Shown here piece after piece: positions 1-8,444 of a stretch of DNA of 13,520 nt. Made by a program: the position numbers and the translations under genes. The notes beneath the pieces are model-generated. The model saw only the letters and a list, made by a program, of their open reading frames with translations, did no database searches and was not told the DNA's origin. This DNA is from Bryobacteraceae bacterium (lineage in GTDB: Bacteria; Acidobacteriota; Terriglobia; Bryobacterales; Bryobacteraceae). The DNA lies in NCBI GenBank assembly GCA_030036985.1, contig JASHSD010000213.1, positions 1 through 13,520 of the forward strand. The letters run 5' to 3'. The number at the start of each line of letters is the position of its first letter. Positions within the stretch are counted from its first letter, which is position 1.

Positions 1-3000
1 GTTGGGCGCGTCGAAATCGGGGTGATTGAAAAGGTTGAACGCGGCGGCATTGAAACGCAGCCGGTACTTGTCGTGGATCAGGAACTCCTTCGCGATCGCC
101 ATGTCGAAGCGGACCTGGAACGGACCGCGGAACAGATTGCGCCCGGTCGACGAAAAGACCGATTCGTAACTGTCGCAACCCGTGGCGTCGCAGGCCGGTA
201 CGCCATTGGTCCCGGGAGCGACGAATTGCGGGAAGAAATCGGCCTCATTCAGCACCGGTAACCCCGGATTGATCCCGGTGGTGCCCTGTAGTTCCGCTTG
301 CTGCGCGGTCACGCCGGGCTTGAGCGGAACGATCGGATTGGCGATGTAGATATTCGTGCCGTAGTACAGACTACCGACCGCGCCGGAATAATCGTAGACG
401 CTGTAGGGCTCCCCGCTCTGCGCCACTGTCTGGCCGCTGATGGTCCAGCCGTTCACCAGGTAGCCGAGGCCTTTGTTGTCCGTGACCTTCGGGATCGTGT
501 ACGCGTAGTTGAGCAGGAAGACGTGCGTCTGATCGAAATCGGACGATGCGTAGCTGGTTTGCGGCGTCACCGGGTTGTTGCCGGTGAAGAAGAGACCCAG
601 ACCGCTCTGGTCGTCCAGAGAGTGCGACCAGGTGTAGGTTCCGGTCAGCTGCAGGCCGAAGGACAGACGTTTGCGAACCTGCAGCTGCAGCGCGTTATAG
701 TTCGAAATTCCCTGAGCCTGATACAGCACCGAATTCATGTCATAACCGATAAAAGGCACGCGCAGCGGCGCGTTGCCGGAAAATTCAGGCGTCGAAATGG
801 GTTCGGTGTCCAGAGTCGTAAGGGCAACCCCGCCGTACGAACTGGTCTGACCATTAATGGGGTTGGATGCGGTGGCGATGCCGGGCTGGTTGAAAGGAAT
901 CGGCAGCACCTCGTGGTTACCGTGATTGCCGACGTAGCCCGCGCTGAGCAACCACGAGTTCGCTAACTGGTATTGCAGGTCGAAGGTCCAGTTTTCCACA
1001 TAGGGCAGTTTGTTGTTGATATCGTATCCGCCAAAGAGGTAGGGGCCATATTCGTTCCCTCCCGGATAATTACCCGAAGTGGTCTGCGAGATATTCGGCA
1101 GTTGGGCTGCAAGCGACGCGAGAGTGCCCAGCGGCGCGGGCGGAGGCGTCGTGCCGAAGGGGTTGGCCAGCGTAGCGCCGGTGGTTGCGAAGACCGGAGA
1201 GTTGAAGGGTGGCGCGACAGTGACCGCAAACGGTCCGCTGAATCCACCGCCGGCGCTGGGAGAAAACTCGGTGAAGTATTCACCTCGGTCGTAGTAGATT
1301 CCGTATCCTGTCCGAACGGTCAGCTTTGAAGTCGGAGTCCAGGCGATGCCGACGCGCGGCGCAAACCCCCACTGCGGTTTTTTCATGAGGGTGTCGCTCA
1401 CGCCGTTCTGACCGGCGAACTCGAGTCCGGAATTGGTGATTGTATCGGTTGCCAGATCGAACGAATAGTCCGCGCCGTTGAAGCCAACCAGCCGTCCGTA
1501 TTTTTCGGACAGCGCCCCATCGTCGTCCCATCGCAGGCCAAGTGTGACGGTAAGATTGCTGCGAACCTTCCAGTTGTCGTTGACGAAGGAGCCGATGGTG
1601 TTCGAACGGTAATAGCGGTTCGAGGTCCCGGAGCCGTCAAACAAAGCGGAATAGATTCCTGTACGGACGCTGCCTTCCAGAAACGTCAGGAGACTCTTGA
1701 AGTCGAGATGGGCGCTGTCGGCTTCGTTGTCGATAATGTTCAGCTGCGTGTGGTCCACCTGATATCCGAAGGAAAGCGTATGCCGGCCTTTCACCCAGTT
1801 CATGGTCGCGGCGTATTCCATTTGATTCTGGTACATGCCCGCGTTGCCGAAACTCGTGCTGTTGCCGGTATAGGTGTCCCCTCCCAGAGTGGAGTCGAAA
1901 TCCGCTATCTCGATTTGCGGGAAAGAGGCGACCCCAAGCAGGTTGATTCCCATCTGCTGTGGAGTGAAGGCCTGCTGCTGGTTGGAATACGCGAACAGAC
2001 GGGTGAAGCCGACGTGCTCCAGCAGGGTAAGGTCGGGAGTCAGGACCGTTGTGTTCTCGATGGCTCCGACATCGCTGCCTGCCGAAAGAGTCTGCGGGAA
2101 ACCCAGAGTGTTGCCGACTGGGCCGAATGGAGTCGAAGTCGGGTTACTCTGGACGAAATACTTGCCGGTGATGCGATCGTTGTTGTTCACCAGGTAATCG
2201 ACGTTGGCGATGCCCTGATCGGCGCTGGACTGAGCGTTGGGTCCCTGTACGATGGCGTCGTAGCCGAGCGCCTTCGCCTGCGCGGCATTGGTGATCGTCG
2301 GGGTGGGGATCAGGTACTGTCCGTTCGGCAGAGTCGCATTGAAGATGTTATAGGCGACCGGGCTGATCGCGCTCTGGGAGATGGTTTTGCCCGTCGTCGC
2401 CGTATACATCGCGGCCAGTCCGGCCAGGCTGCGGTCGTTCGTGAGGCCAAGCGGCACGATGGAGGTTTGCGTAGACAAAGCGGCGTCCGCTTCGCGCGTG
2501 CCCTGATAGGAGACGAAGTAAAAGAGCTTGTCCTTCATAATCGGGCCTCCGAGCGTCGCGCCAAACTGGTTACGCGCTTCGAACGGGTTTTTTGTCGTGT
2601 ACGCGGGGGAGGAATTGTAGAAGAACGGCGCGGCATTCATGTCGCTGTTCTGGAAGTACTCGTAGATTTCGGCGTGGATGGCGTTCGTGCCCGATTTCGT
2701 GATGACGCCGATGTGGGCGCCGCTGTGAGCGCCCTGTGTGGCGTCATACGACGCGGCGTTTACGCTGATTTCCTGCACCGCTTCGATCGGGGGCGTGGGC
2801 AAGGCCTCGCCGATGGCGCTGTAGACCGAGGTGGCGGTCTGCTGGATGTTGCCCGCCACGAAATTTTCGCCGGTGTTCAGCACGAAGCGGTTCTCACCGA
2901 CCTGGCTGGTGGAATTGCCGTTAAAAAGATTGTTCGTGTCCACGCCGTTCAGCGAAAAGCTGTTGCTGGTATCGCGCTGCCCGTTGGCGAAAATGGCCTG

Positions 3001-3552
3001 ATTCCCGAGACCCTGGTTGGCGCCGGAGCCGCCGAGAAAGTCCGCGTGAACGCCCGGCGCCATGATCGCCAATTGGGTAAAGCTGCCGGTGCCCAGCGGC
3101 GTGTTCTGAATCGTCAGCTGATCGACCACGTAGCCGTTAGTCGTATCCACCTGGTTCATCAGCGGAGTGGCGGTTACTTCCACTGTGCTGCTCACCGACC
3201 CCACCTGGAGCGTGCCATCCACAGTTGTCGTACGATCGCTGCTCACCAGAATCTGCGTGTGGGTCTCGGTCTGGAACCCGGTCTTGCCGAACGTCACTGT
3301 ATATGTCCCGACGGGCAGGTTCAACACCGAATAAGATCCATTGGAATCGGTGCGCTGATCGATCTCCTGATTAGTCGCTGTGTTGACTGTCTTGACAGTG
3401 GCGTCCGCGATGAGGGCGCCCGTCGTGTCTTTCACGGTGCCGGTAATGGCGCCGAGAATCGCCTGGGCATGGGCCGGGACGCTGGAAATCAGAACGGCTG
3501 AAAGGAGACCTGCGAAAAGACAAACAACTCTGCGGCTGCTTCCAAATTTCAT
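1..3552 (-). CDS. Oar-like TonB-dependent receptor with carboxypeptidase-regulatory-like domain (3' end beyond window)
   Basis: Outer-membrane beta-barrel transporter of the Oar type, expected to import an unidentified ligand using TonB energy. I translated the minus strand from the ATG at 3552-3550: it is open for 1,184 codons to base 1. Residues 1-29 are a signal peptide (MKFGSSRRVV..., Ala-His-Ala cleavage site). About 31-115 is a carboxypeptidase-regulatory-like beta-sandwich (GAITGTVKDTTGALI, then NLPVGTYTVTF). About 120-250 is a plug-like region (SLNGVDTNNLF, ITKSGTNAIHAEIYEYFQNS). The rest is barrel, with family marks such as TYTWSHSLDDQSG and RLRFNAAAFNLFNHPDFDAPN at the edge; family members end some 30-50 residues after this motif, so little is missing. 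The start is supported by GGAGGA at 3564-3559, six bases upstream. A paralogue lies directly upstream on the same strand. Family assignment is firm; the ligand is unknown. Confidence 0.93.
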   Translation of the reverse strand, partial: MKFGSSRRVVCLFAGLLSAVLISSVPAHAQAILGAITGTVKDTTGALIADATVKTVNTATNQEIDQRTDSNGSYSVLNLPVGTYTVTFGKTGFQTETHTQILVSSDRTTTVDGTLQVGSVSSTVEVTATPLMNQVDTTNGYVVDQLTIQNTPLGTGSFTQLAIMAPGVHADFLGGSGANQGLGNQAIFANGQRDTSNSFSLNGVDTNNLFNGNSTSQVGENRFVLNTGENFVAGNIQQTATSVYSAIGEALPTPPIEAVQEISVNAASYDATQGAHSGAHIGVITKSGTNAIHAEIYEYFQNSDMNAAPFFYNSSPAYTTKNPFEARNQFGATLGGPIMKDKLFYFVSYQGTREADAALSTQTSIVPLGLTNDRSLAGLAAMYTATTGKTISQSAISPVAYNIFNATLPNGQYLIPTPTITNAAQAKALGYDAIVQGPNAQSSADQGIANVDYLVNNNDRITGKYFVQSNPTSTPFGPVGNTLGFPQTLSAGSDVGAIENTTVLTPDLTLLEHVGFTRLFAYSNQQQAFTPQQMGINLLGVASFPQIEIADFDSTLGGDTYTGNSTSFGNAGMYQNQMEYAATMNWVKGRHTLSFGYQVDHTQLNIIDNEADSAHLDFKSLLTFLEGSVRTGIYSALFDGSGTSNRYYRSNTIGSFVNDNWKVRSNLTVTLGLRWDDDGALSEKYGRLVGFNGADYSFDLATDTITNSGLEFAGQNGVSDTLMKKPQWGFAPRVGIAWTPTSKLTVRTGYGIYYDRGEYFTEFSPSAGGGFSGPFAVTVAPPFNSPVFATTGATLANPFGTTPPPAPLGTLASLAAQLPNISQTTSGNYPGGNEYGPYLFGGYDINNKLPYVENWTFDLQYQLANSWLLSAGYVGNHGNHEVLPIPFNQPGIATASNPINGQTSSYGGVALTTLDTEPISTPEFSGNAPLRVPFIGYDMNSVLYQAQGISNYNALQLQVRKRLSFGLQLTGTYTWSHSLDDQSGLGLFFTGNNPVTPQTSYASSDFDQTHVFLLNYAYTIPKVTDNKGLGYLVNGWTISGQTVAQSGEPYSVYDYSGAVGSLYYGTNIYIANPIVPLKPGVTAQQAELQGTTGINPGLPVLNEADFFPQFVAPGTNGVPACDATGCDSYESVFSSTGRNLFRGPFQVRFDMAIAKEFLIHDKYRLRFNAAAFNLFNHPDFDAPN

Positions 3553-3564
3553 CGAGTTTCCTCC

Positions 3565-3588
3565 AAAAAATCGGCCAATGCGAGGCCG
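3565..3588 (-). terminator. Possible intrinsic terminator/attenuator just upstream of the receptor's ribosome binding site
   Basis: On the minus strand, CGGCC (3588-3584), a 7-base loop and GGCCG (3576-3572) form a 5-bp stem, followed by ATTTTTT (3571-3565) and then directly by the GGAGGA ribosome binding site. This has the form of a short Rho-independent terminator. It could end transcripts from the upstream receptor gene, or act as an attenuator in the leader of the downstream one. The stem is short, so the call is tentative. Confidence 0.4.
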
Positions 3589-3622
3589 TGCGGGCATGGA
3601 ACACCTTGGGTCCATGCCCGCA
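3589..3622. repeat. Perfect 12-bp inverted repeat with 10-base loop
   Basis: The arms TGCGGGCATGGA (3589-3600) and TCCATGCCCGCA (3611-3622) are exact reverse complements separated by ACACCTTGGG. The hairpin abuts the candidate terminator stem at 3572-3588. A second small hairpin, GCCC-GCAT-GGGC (3616-3627), shares the right arm, so the two folds exclude each other. It could be an RNA leader structure, a transcription terminator stem or a protein-binding site; the sequence alone does not decide. Confidence 0.6.
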
Positions 3623-3665
3623 TGGGCTGTCGGAAAACGATAGTTTAAAAGAATTCGACTTTACA

Positions 3666-3679
3666 GTTCTGTTAAGAAC
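3666..3679. promoter_or_regulatory. Operator-like inverted repeat GTTCT-N4-AGAAC
   Basis: Perfect 5-bp inverted repeat GTTCT/AGAAC with a 4-base spacer, in the more AT-rich part (about 3638-3700) of the gap between the two receptor genes, where a promoter for the downstream receptor would be expected. I could not find a convincing -35/-10 pair. The call as a regulator site is inference. Confidence 0.25.
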
Positions 3680-3706
3680 GTGCTCACGCAATTGAAACTT
3701 TGTTGG

Positions 3707-3718
3707 CCGAACGTTCGG
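3707..3718. promoter_or_regulatory. 12-bp perfect palindrome CCGAACGTTCGG
   Basis: CCGAACGTTCGG is its own reverse complement and lies 15 bases past the stop codon of the upstream receptor gene. It could be an operator for the downstream gene. It is not followed by a U-tract on the minus strand, so a terminator role is less likely. Confidence 0.25.
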
Positions 3719-3732
3719 GTCAGTAAGGTGAG

Positions 3733-6700
3733 CTACCAGTTAATCCGAATCGAAGCCTGAGCGCGGCGGGCGGTGGTTCCGTCCTGCATGCTCGGCGCGA
3801 GCGTCTGCGTCAACTGGCCGTAAAACGGATAGGGCACCAGAGTCGAAACACCGCCGAGTTTCTCCAATTGATACTCCTCCTGCTGGCGCGCATCCGGACC
3901 CTGGGGAATCGTATGGTTGAACACGTTCTGCGCTTCGAACGCCAGTTGCACCGAGTAGCGCTCGCCGATGGGGAATAGTTTCGAGATCCTTGCGTTGGTG
4001 CCGAACGTGGGTCCGATGTTCAGATTGTCGACGGGCTGGAAAGGCACCCGCGAGACGCTGCCGAGGCCATTGATTGTGCTGGTCGAAAACAAGGAGGTTC
4101 CGGTCACCGTCGGCAGTGTTGTCGACGACACGCCCCCGATGATCGAATCCAGCGGCAGCGAGGAGGCGAACGTCGAGATGAAAGAGAGCTGCCACCCGTT
4201 CACGAAGGTGCGCGACCACCAGTCGGTGCTGTTCGTGAACTTCGGATTCACGATTCCGACCAGAATCAGCTTGTGGCGCTGATCGGTGGTGGCCGTTCCT
4301 TTCTCGTCCGCGAAATCGTTGTTGTAAAAGGAAGTCGGCACCGTTTGCGCGTAGATCACGCCTTCTGAGCCGCTGTTTCCGGCGGCCCCGCCGAAATTAT
4401 CGTCGATTGCGTGCGACCACGTATAGTTCGCCTGACCTTCGAACCAGCTGGTGTAGCGGTGGCTCACGGAAATCACCAGCCCGTCGTACCAGCTGTTGCC
4501 GTTCGAAGTCATGGCGTAGACACCGTTGTAATTCGGATTGATCAGATTCGCGCGCGTGTAGAGCGGAACGGTGAAGCTTCCGACCTGCTGCAGCGCCGAG
4601 TTGTCGATGGCATACGTGTAGAAGTTGGTCGGCGTCGAAAGATTCGCGTTGTAAGCCGAGGCGATGTGGATGCCGCGGTTCCAGAGTCCGGAAACCGTTA
4701 CGCTGGTGCTCCGGTCGAGTTGGCGCTGAACCGAGATCTGCGCCTGTTCGGAATAGGAATTCCGGAATCCCGGCAGATCGAACTGGACGGTGGGCGCATT
4801 GGCCTGCCCCGCCGGCTCGGACGGGAGGCGATTCGGAAATGCCGGCCCCGCGGCAAACTGTGAGGCCACTGTGGAAGACAGAGAGTATTGCGGCTGATAC
4901 GATCCGTTGCCCTTCGCAAGGCCGTCGGTGATCTGGGAAATGTATCGGTTGTAGAACAAGCCATAGCTCGCGCGCACGACTGTCCTGCTGTCGATCGTGT
5001 ATGCAATGCCGATGCGCGGCGCCCAGTCCGGGGCCTTGTAATAGAGGTGCGCAGTATCGGGCCAGTCTGCCGGAATGTTCAGCGATCCCAGCGCCTGCGG
5101 CGCCGCGGGCTGCGGCAGCCAGTTGTATTCGAAGCGCAGCCCGGGACTGATGACCAGCTTCGGCGTCACATGGATTTCATCCTGCGCGAACAGCGCCATA
5201 TCCTTCGAGTTTCCGTCCCAGAGCGGATTGCCGAACGTCTGGGTGTACGTGGTCCAGTTCTTCCCGTTCACGGGATCGCTGAAATCGAGCGCGAGCGCGT
5301 TGATGTTCGCGTAGGTGAAGGTGCCGAACTGATTCGGGAAGTAGTAATCGTAATCTTCGGTGTGCGCCCAGTCTACGCCGAACTTGATGGCATTAATTCC
5401 GAGGGTCCAGGAGTAAGTGTCGGCAAGCTGGAAGCGGAGCTCGCTCGGATGCAGCCGCGGATAGGAAGTCGCGTAACCGATGTTGCTGAGGCTGCCGGTG
5501 GTGATCGAGAACGACGAGGGACCTGTGGGTGGTTCCAGGCTCGGGCTGTTGGGATCGTACTGCCGGTCCTTGAACATGCCGAACTGTAATTGGTTCACGG
5601 CATTCGAGGCGACAACCGTGGTCAGACCGGATTTGAGCGTGCGGTCAAAAACGTTTGTGTTGGCGTTGTTGCCGACCGCTCCCCCGTTGGTCAGTACGCT
5701 GCTCGTCTGAATGCCGTTGGGCGAACGGAAATCGAGATAGTTGAACTCGGTGCTCCACCGGTTCCGCTCGCTGATCTGATAGTCGGTTTTTCCGAAGAGC
5801 AGGTTGTTATCGACAGTTCGGGGCACCAACTGTGGAACGACGCGCGTTTCAAGGAAATTGATTAGAGTGGTGCACTGAGCGGGAGTTGCGGGAGTCGCAT
5901 ACGAGCTTCCACCGCAACCGGTGACGGGGTTGGTCGCGCCCGTCGGCTGGCCTTGGGCGTTGAACAAAGTATTTGTGGTGTTCCCTGAGACTATCGGAGC
6001 GTCGCGGCGCTCCAGCTCGCCGTTAAAGAAGTAAAACAGCTTGTCCTTTTGGATCGGCCCTCCCACGCTCAGTCCGGCCTGATGACGCCAGTCGGGCGGG
6101 TTGTATCCCAGAGACGTGGGATCGGTTGCGTTGAGGGTTCGATTGCGGAAGAACCAGTACGCGCTGCCGTGAAAGTCGTTGCTGCCGCTGCGTGTGATCG
6201 TGTTGACGACGCCGCCCGAAGCGCGGCCGTATTCCGGCAGGAAGTTGCTCGTGACGGTTTCGAATTCCTGCACCGCGTCCAGGGGGATGTTGTACGAACG
6301 CGTGCGGCCCGCGTTTTCGTCGTAGAAAGTGTTGGTGGTGTCGATGCCGTCGGTCAGAAAGCTGTTGCCGGCGGCCATACCCCGAAAGGTCAGCAGACCG
6401 TAGGCGGCATCGTTGGTTACACCCGGCTGGGTGAGAACGAAATAGTCGACGCGGCGGCCGTTGATGGGAAGATCGAGGATTTCTCTCGAATCGACCAGAC
6501 CCGAGACGTCGGTCTTGGCGCTTTCGACGATCGGCGCCTCGCTGGTGACGGTGACCTGAGTGGCGCCGGTGGCGACTGTCAGATTGATTGTCAGGTTGAG
6601 CGCCTCTCCGACTGCCAACTGAAATTCCCTGACATCGTATTTCGCAAAGCCGGATTTATTGACTGTGACGGTATAGCCCGGCCCCGGCGTCAGATCCGGC

Positions 6701-6899
6701 GCCGTGAAAGGCCCGCGCCGCTGGTCTGGACTCTGCGCTCGATGCCTGTGGTCGAATTGGCGACGATTACCTCAGCTGCCGGAACGGCCGCCCCGGTGGA
6801 ATCGAGCACGGTGCCGTCGACTGATGCCGTAGCAGCCTGTCCGTAGACCGCCGAAGCCGCAGCCAGTAACCATACACAAATAGCCAGTGTTTTGCGCAT
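3733..6899 (-). CDS. Oar-like TonB-dependent receptor, interrupted by an apparent one-base frameshift near its 5' end
   Basis: Second Oar-type outer-membrane receptor, about 1,055 residues if the frame is restored. The start is ATG at 6899-6897: MRKTLAICVW... is a signal peptide ending VYG-Q, followed by the first strands of a carboxypeptidase-regulatory-like domain (DGTVLDSTGAAVPAAEVIV). After residue 63 (...TSGAG) this frame runs into a stop at about 6690. The remainder (FTAPDLTPGPGYTVTVNKSGF, plug with NTITRSGSNDFHG, barrel, terminal Trp) lies in the -1 frame and is open to the TAG at 3735-3733. One extra C in the GGGCC run at about 6709-6713 gives a seamless ...SGAGPFTAPDL... reading. The body has no other lesion, so a sequencing error or a recent mutation fits better than an old pseudogene. 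The ribosome binding site is weak (AAGGA about 14 bases upstream). Without the signal peptide, the downstream frame alone could not make an exported receptor. Confidence 0.88.
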
Positions 6900-7028
6900 C
6901 GCGAGATCTTTTATCCTTCTTCTTCCCTGACGTGCGCAGAACGGATACAGCCGCGCGCACATTGTCTGTTTTCTCGATGTTAGAGTGCCCGCGTTTCAGT
7001 GAGATTAAAGCAGCGCGAATAAGGGGTT

Positions 7029-8066
7029 TCAATTCCGCTCGGCGAACAACCATCCCTGCAAATCGTCGGATACCGCGGTCTCCCTTGAAGGCGGTCCCGA
7101 CTTAAACCCGTATCTGTCCCGAATTGCGGCGATGCGTTCGCGGATCATTTCCTTATATGGCCCTTTCAGGTAGGCCGCCCGTTCGTAGCGCTCCTGATAA
7201 CGCCGCAGCAGATGGGGGAAATGCTGTTCGAGGAACGGAAAGAAGACCTTTCGCGAGCACGGCATCAGGAACAGCAGACCGCCTCCGAAATACGTCGCGC
7301 CATGATCGCGCGCGGCCCTCGCCAGCCGGTCGAGCCGCTGTTCCTGATCGGTGATCAGCGGCATGATGGGATTCGGGAAGACGCCCACGGAGATGCCTGC
7401 GTTCGCCAGGTTGCGCACGGCTTTGAGACGCAGATCGGGACGCGGCGCGCGCGGTTCCAGCATCCGCGCAAGAGAGACATCGAGCGTGGTAATTGTCATA
7501 TTCACGCTCACTGTATTTCGCGTCGCGATCTCCTGGAGTAACGGAATGTCCCTGGCCACCAGGTCGGATTTCGTGGTTATCGAAACTGCGATGCCGCTGT
7601 GTTGCGCGATTGTTTCAAGCGCGGCCTGCGTGCGTTTGAAGCGGCGCTCGGCGGGTTGATACGGATCGGTCGCCGTGCCGATGGCAATGCCGCGGCTGCC
7701 GTCGATGCGTTTCAACTCGCGGGCGAGAATCCGCGACACGTCCGATTTGGCGTAGATCTTGTCTTCGAACTCGGCGCTGTCGCGCAGTTCCATGAATTCG
7801 TGCGTGTAGCGGGCGTAGCAGTATTTACAGCCGAATTCGCAGCCCCGATAGGGATTCAAACTCCACTCGAAGGGCATGCCGGGCCGGGTGCGGTTGAGCA
7901 GGCTTTTCGCGCCGATCTCGAAATACCGCACCACGCGCTTCGACTCGAGCAGTTCGCTCTGAGCCGCCAGTCTTGCAATTCCGACCAGGCCCGTTGGGCC
8001 TTCAACACACAAGCCCGAAGGGCTTTCCAAGCAAGGGCCCGGCGCGGGAGAATCGCCGAACAGCAT
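7029..8066 (-). CDS. Radical SAM protein, Rv2578c / spore-photoproduct-lyase-like family
   Basis: Cytoplasmic 4Fe-4S radical SAM enzyme of unknown substrate. The cluster motif CX3CX2C is C76-EFG-C80-KY-C83 within NPYRGCEFGCKYCYARYTHE, a hallmark of this family. Further conserved pieces are GTATDPYQPAE (130-140) and ITTKSD (163-168). At 345 residues the length fits. The ATG at 8066 has only GAGG one base upstream, which is poor spacing. Homology to the family begins at about residue 28 (LVGIARLAA); the preceding residues are coded by hairpin-forming sequence at 7987-8040. A start at the TTG of codon 19, preceded by GGAAAG, is an alternative. The gene stands alone between a hairpin-rich gap and the receptor gene, so context gives no substrate. 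Confidence 0.9.
   Translation of the reverse strand: MLFGDSPAPGPCLESPSGLCVEGPTGLVGIARLAAQSELLESKRVVRYFEIGAKSLLNRTRPGMPFEWSLNPYRGCEFGCKYCYARYTHEFMELRDSAEFEDKIYAKSDVSRILARELKRIDGSRGIAIGTATDPYQPAERRFKRTQAALETIAQHSGIAVSITTKSDLVARDIPLLQEIATRNTVSVNMTITTLDVSLARMLEPRAPRPDLRLKAVRNLANAGISVGVFPNPIMPLITDQEQRLDRLARAARDHGATYFGGGLLFLMPCSRKVFFPFLEQHFPHLLRRYQERYERAAYLKGPYKEMIRERIAAIRDRYGFKSGPPSRETAVSDDLQGWLFAERN
7987..8025. repeat. Two REP-like hairpins inside the annotated 5' end of the radical SAM gene
   Basis: AGGCCC-GTT-GGGCCT (7987-8001) and AAGCCC-GAA-GGGCTT (8011-8025) are perfect 6-bp stems with 3-base loops, nine bases apart. They resemble the tandem hairpins of the neighbouring gap. They encode a low-complexity stretch rich in Gly, Pro, Ser and Cys ahead of the conserved domain, suggesting that the repeat cluster has spread into, or supplied, the first codons of the gene. 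Confidence 0.6.
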
Positions 8067-8444
8067 GCCTCAATATTCGTCTTTTGTTCGCCATTCTGTC
8101 AAGGGGACTGTGTGGCGCGGACTCAAAGACAAGTGGCCGCGGGAGCGCCCGCGCGGCAGACTCTTGTGAAACCCGGGGTTGTGGCCGGCCCAGGCCGGCG
8201 GATTGCCAATCTAAAGCCACGTAGATTTTTGTGGGGTCAGGCCTTCGGGCCTGCGGCCTGGCTTCGGCCCGGCCCGTCACCCTCGGATTGCGTGAATCCG
8301 GGCCGCCCGGAAGGGCGGCTGCAGCGCCGAAGCGCTGGCCCCACAACAGGGCTGGGATCCGCCGGACCCAGAGGGCGCCCCTGCCATCCTGCCCTACAGG
8401 AACGCGGTTTCCGATTCTGGTGACCTGCCGAACGCTGCGCCACA
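8067..8444. repeat. Non-coding gap filled with GC-rich hairpins (REP/BIME-like cluster)
   Basis: No credible protein is encoded in these 378 bases; open frames here are arginine-rich and follow the palindromes. Hairpins other than the element at 8230-8345 include GCCGC-GGG-AGCG-CCC-GC-GCGGC near 8134-8157 flanked by ACAAG/CTTGT, GTGGC (8181-8185) with GCCAC (8216-8220), and TGGG-a-TCC-GCC-GGA-CCCA (8353-8370), with the palindrome GGGCGCCC at 8373-8380. The stretch lies downstream of the phosphatase gene and upstream of the radical SAM gene, so it may hold a terminator for the first and the promoter for the second, but I see no clear -35/-10 elements. Confidence 0.7.
8230..8345. ncRNA. Compact multi-hairpin element: five hairpins closed by a 7-bp outer stem
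   Basis: TGTGGGG (8230-8236) pairs exactly with CCCCACA (8339-8345). Inside, in order: CAGGCC-TTCG-GGCCTG (8238-8253); GGCCTGGC-TTCG-GCCCGGCC with one mismatch (8255-8274); CGGATT-GCGTG-AATCCG (8284-8300); GCCGCCC-GGAA-GGGCGGC (8302-8319); CAGCGC-CGAA-GCGCTG (8322-8337). Two loops are UUCG and one is GGAA, a GNRA loop, when read on the plus strand. The junctions are only 1-9 bases long. The fold is seen directly; whether it is transcribed is not known. It could be a structured RNA, a non-autonomous mobile element or a REP cluster. The type given is a placeholder for 'structured element'. Confidence 0.45.

Noticed and set aside
1708..3501. 597-codon open frame on the plus strand
   Set aside because: It is the antisense shadow of the receptor gene. 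The minus strand reads a continuous signal peptide, regulatory-like domain, plug and barrel here; the plus-strand translation is arginine- and valine-rich with no recognisable domain.
6700..6720. Programmed -1 ribosomal frameshift joining the two parts of the receptor
   Set aside because: There is no X-XXY-YYZ slippery heptamer in the right register at the junction, and programmed shifts are not known for this family. A single-base deletion is simpler.
8230..8345. tRNA or other standard structured RNA gene
   Set aside because: No anticodon arm, T-arm consensus or CCA-type acceptor is seen, and there are five hairpins with perfect stems instead of the tRNA cloverleaf proportions.
7599..8423. 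274-codon plus-strand frame across the radical SAM 5' half and the gap
   Set aside because: It is antisense to the CX3CX2C-coding region and continues through palindromic repeats; no domain or ribosome binding site.
8067..8444. CRISPR array
   Set aside because: The hairpins differ in sequence and spacing; there are no equal-length direct repeats with unique spacers, and no cas genes.
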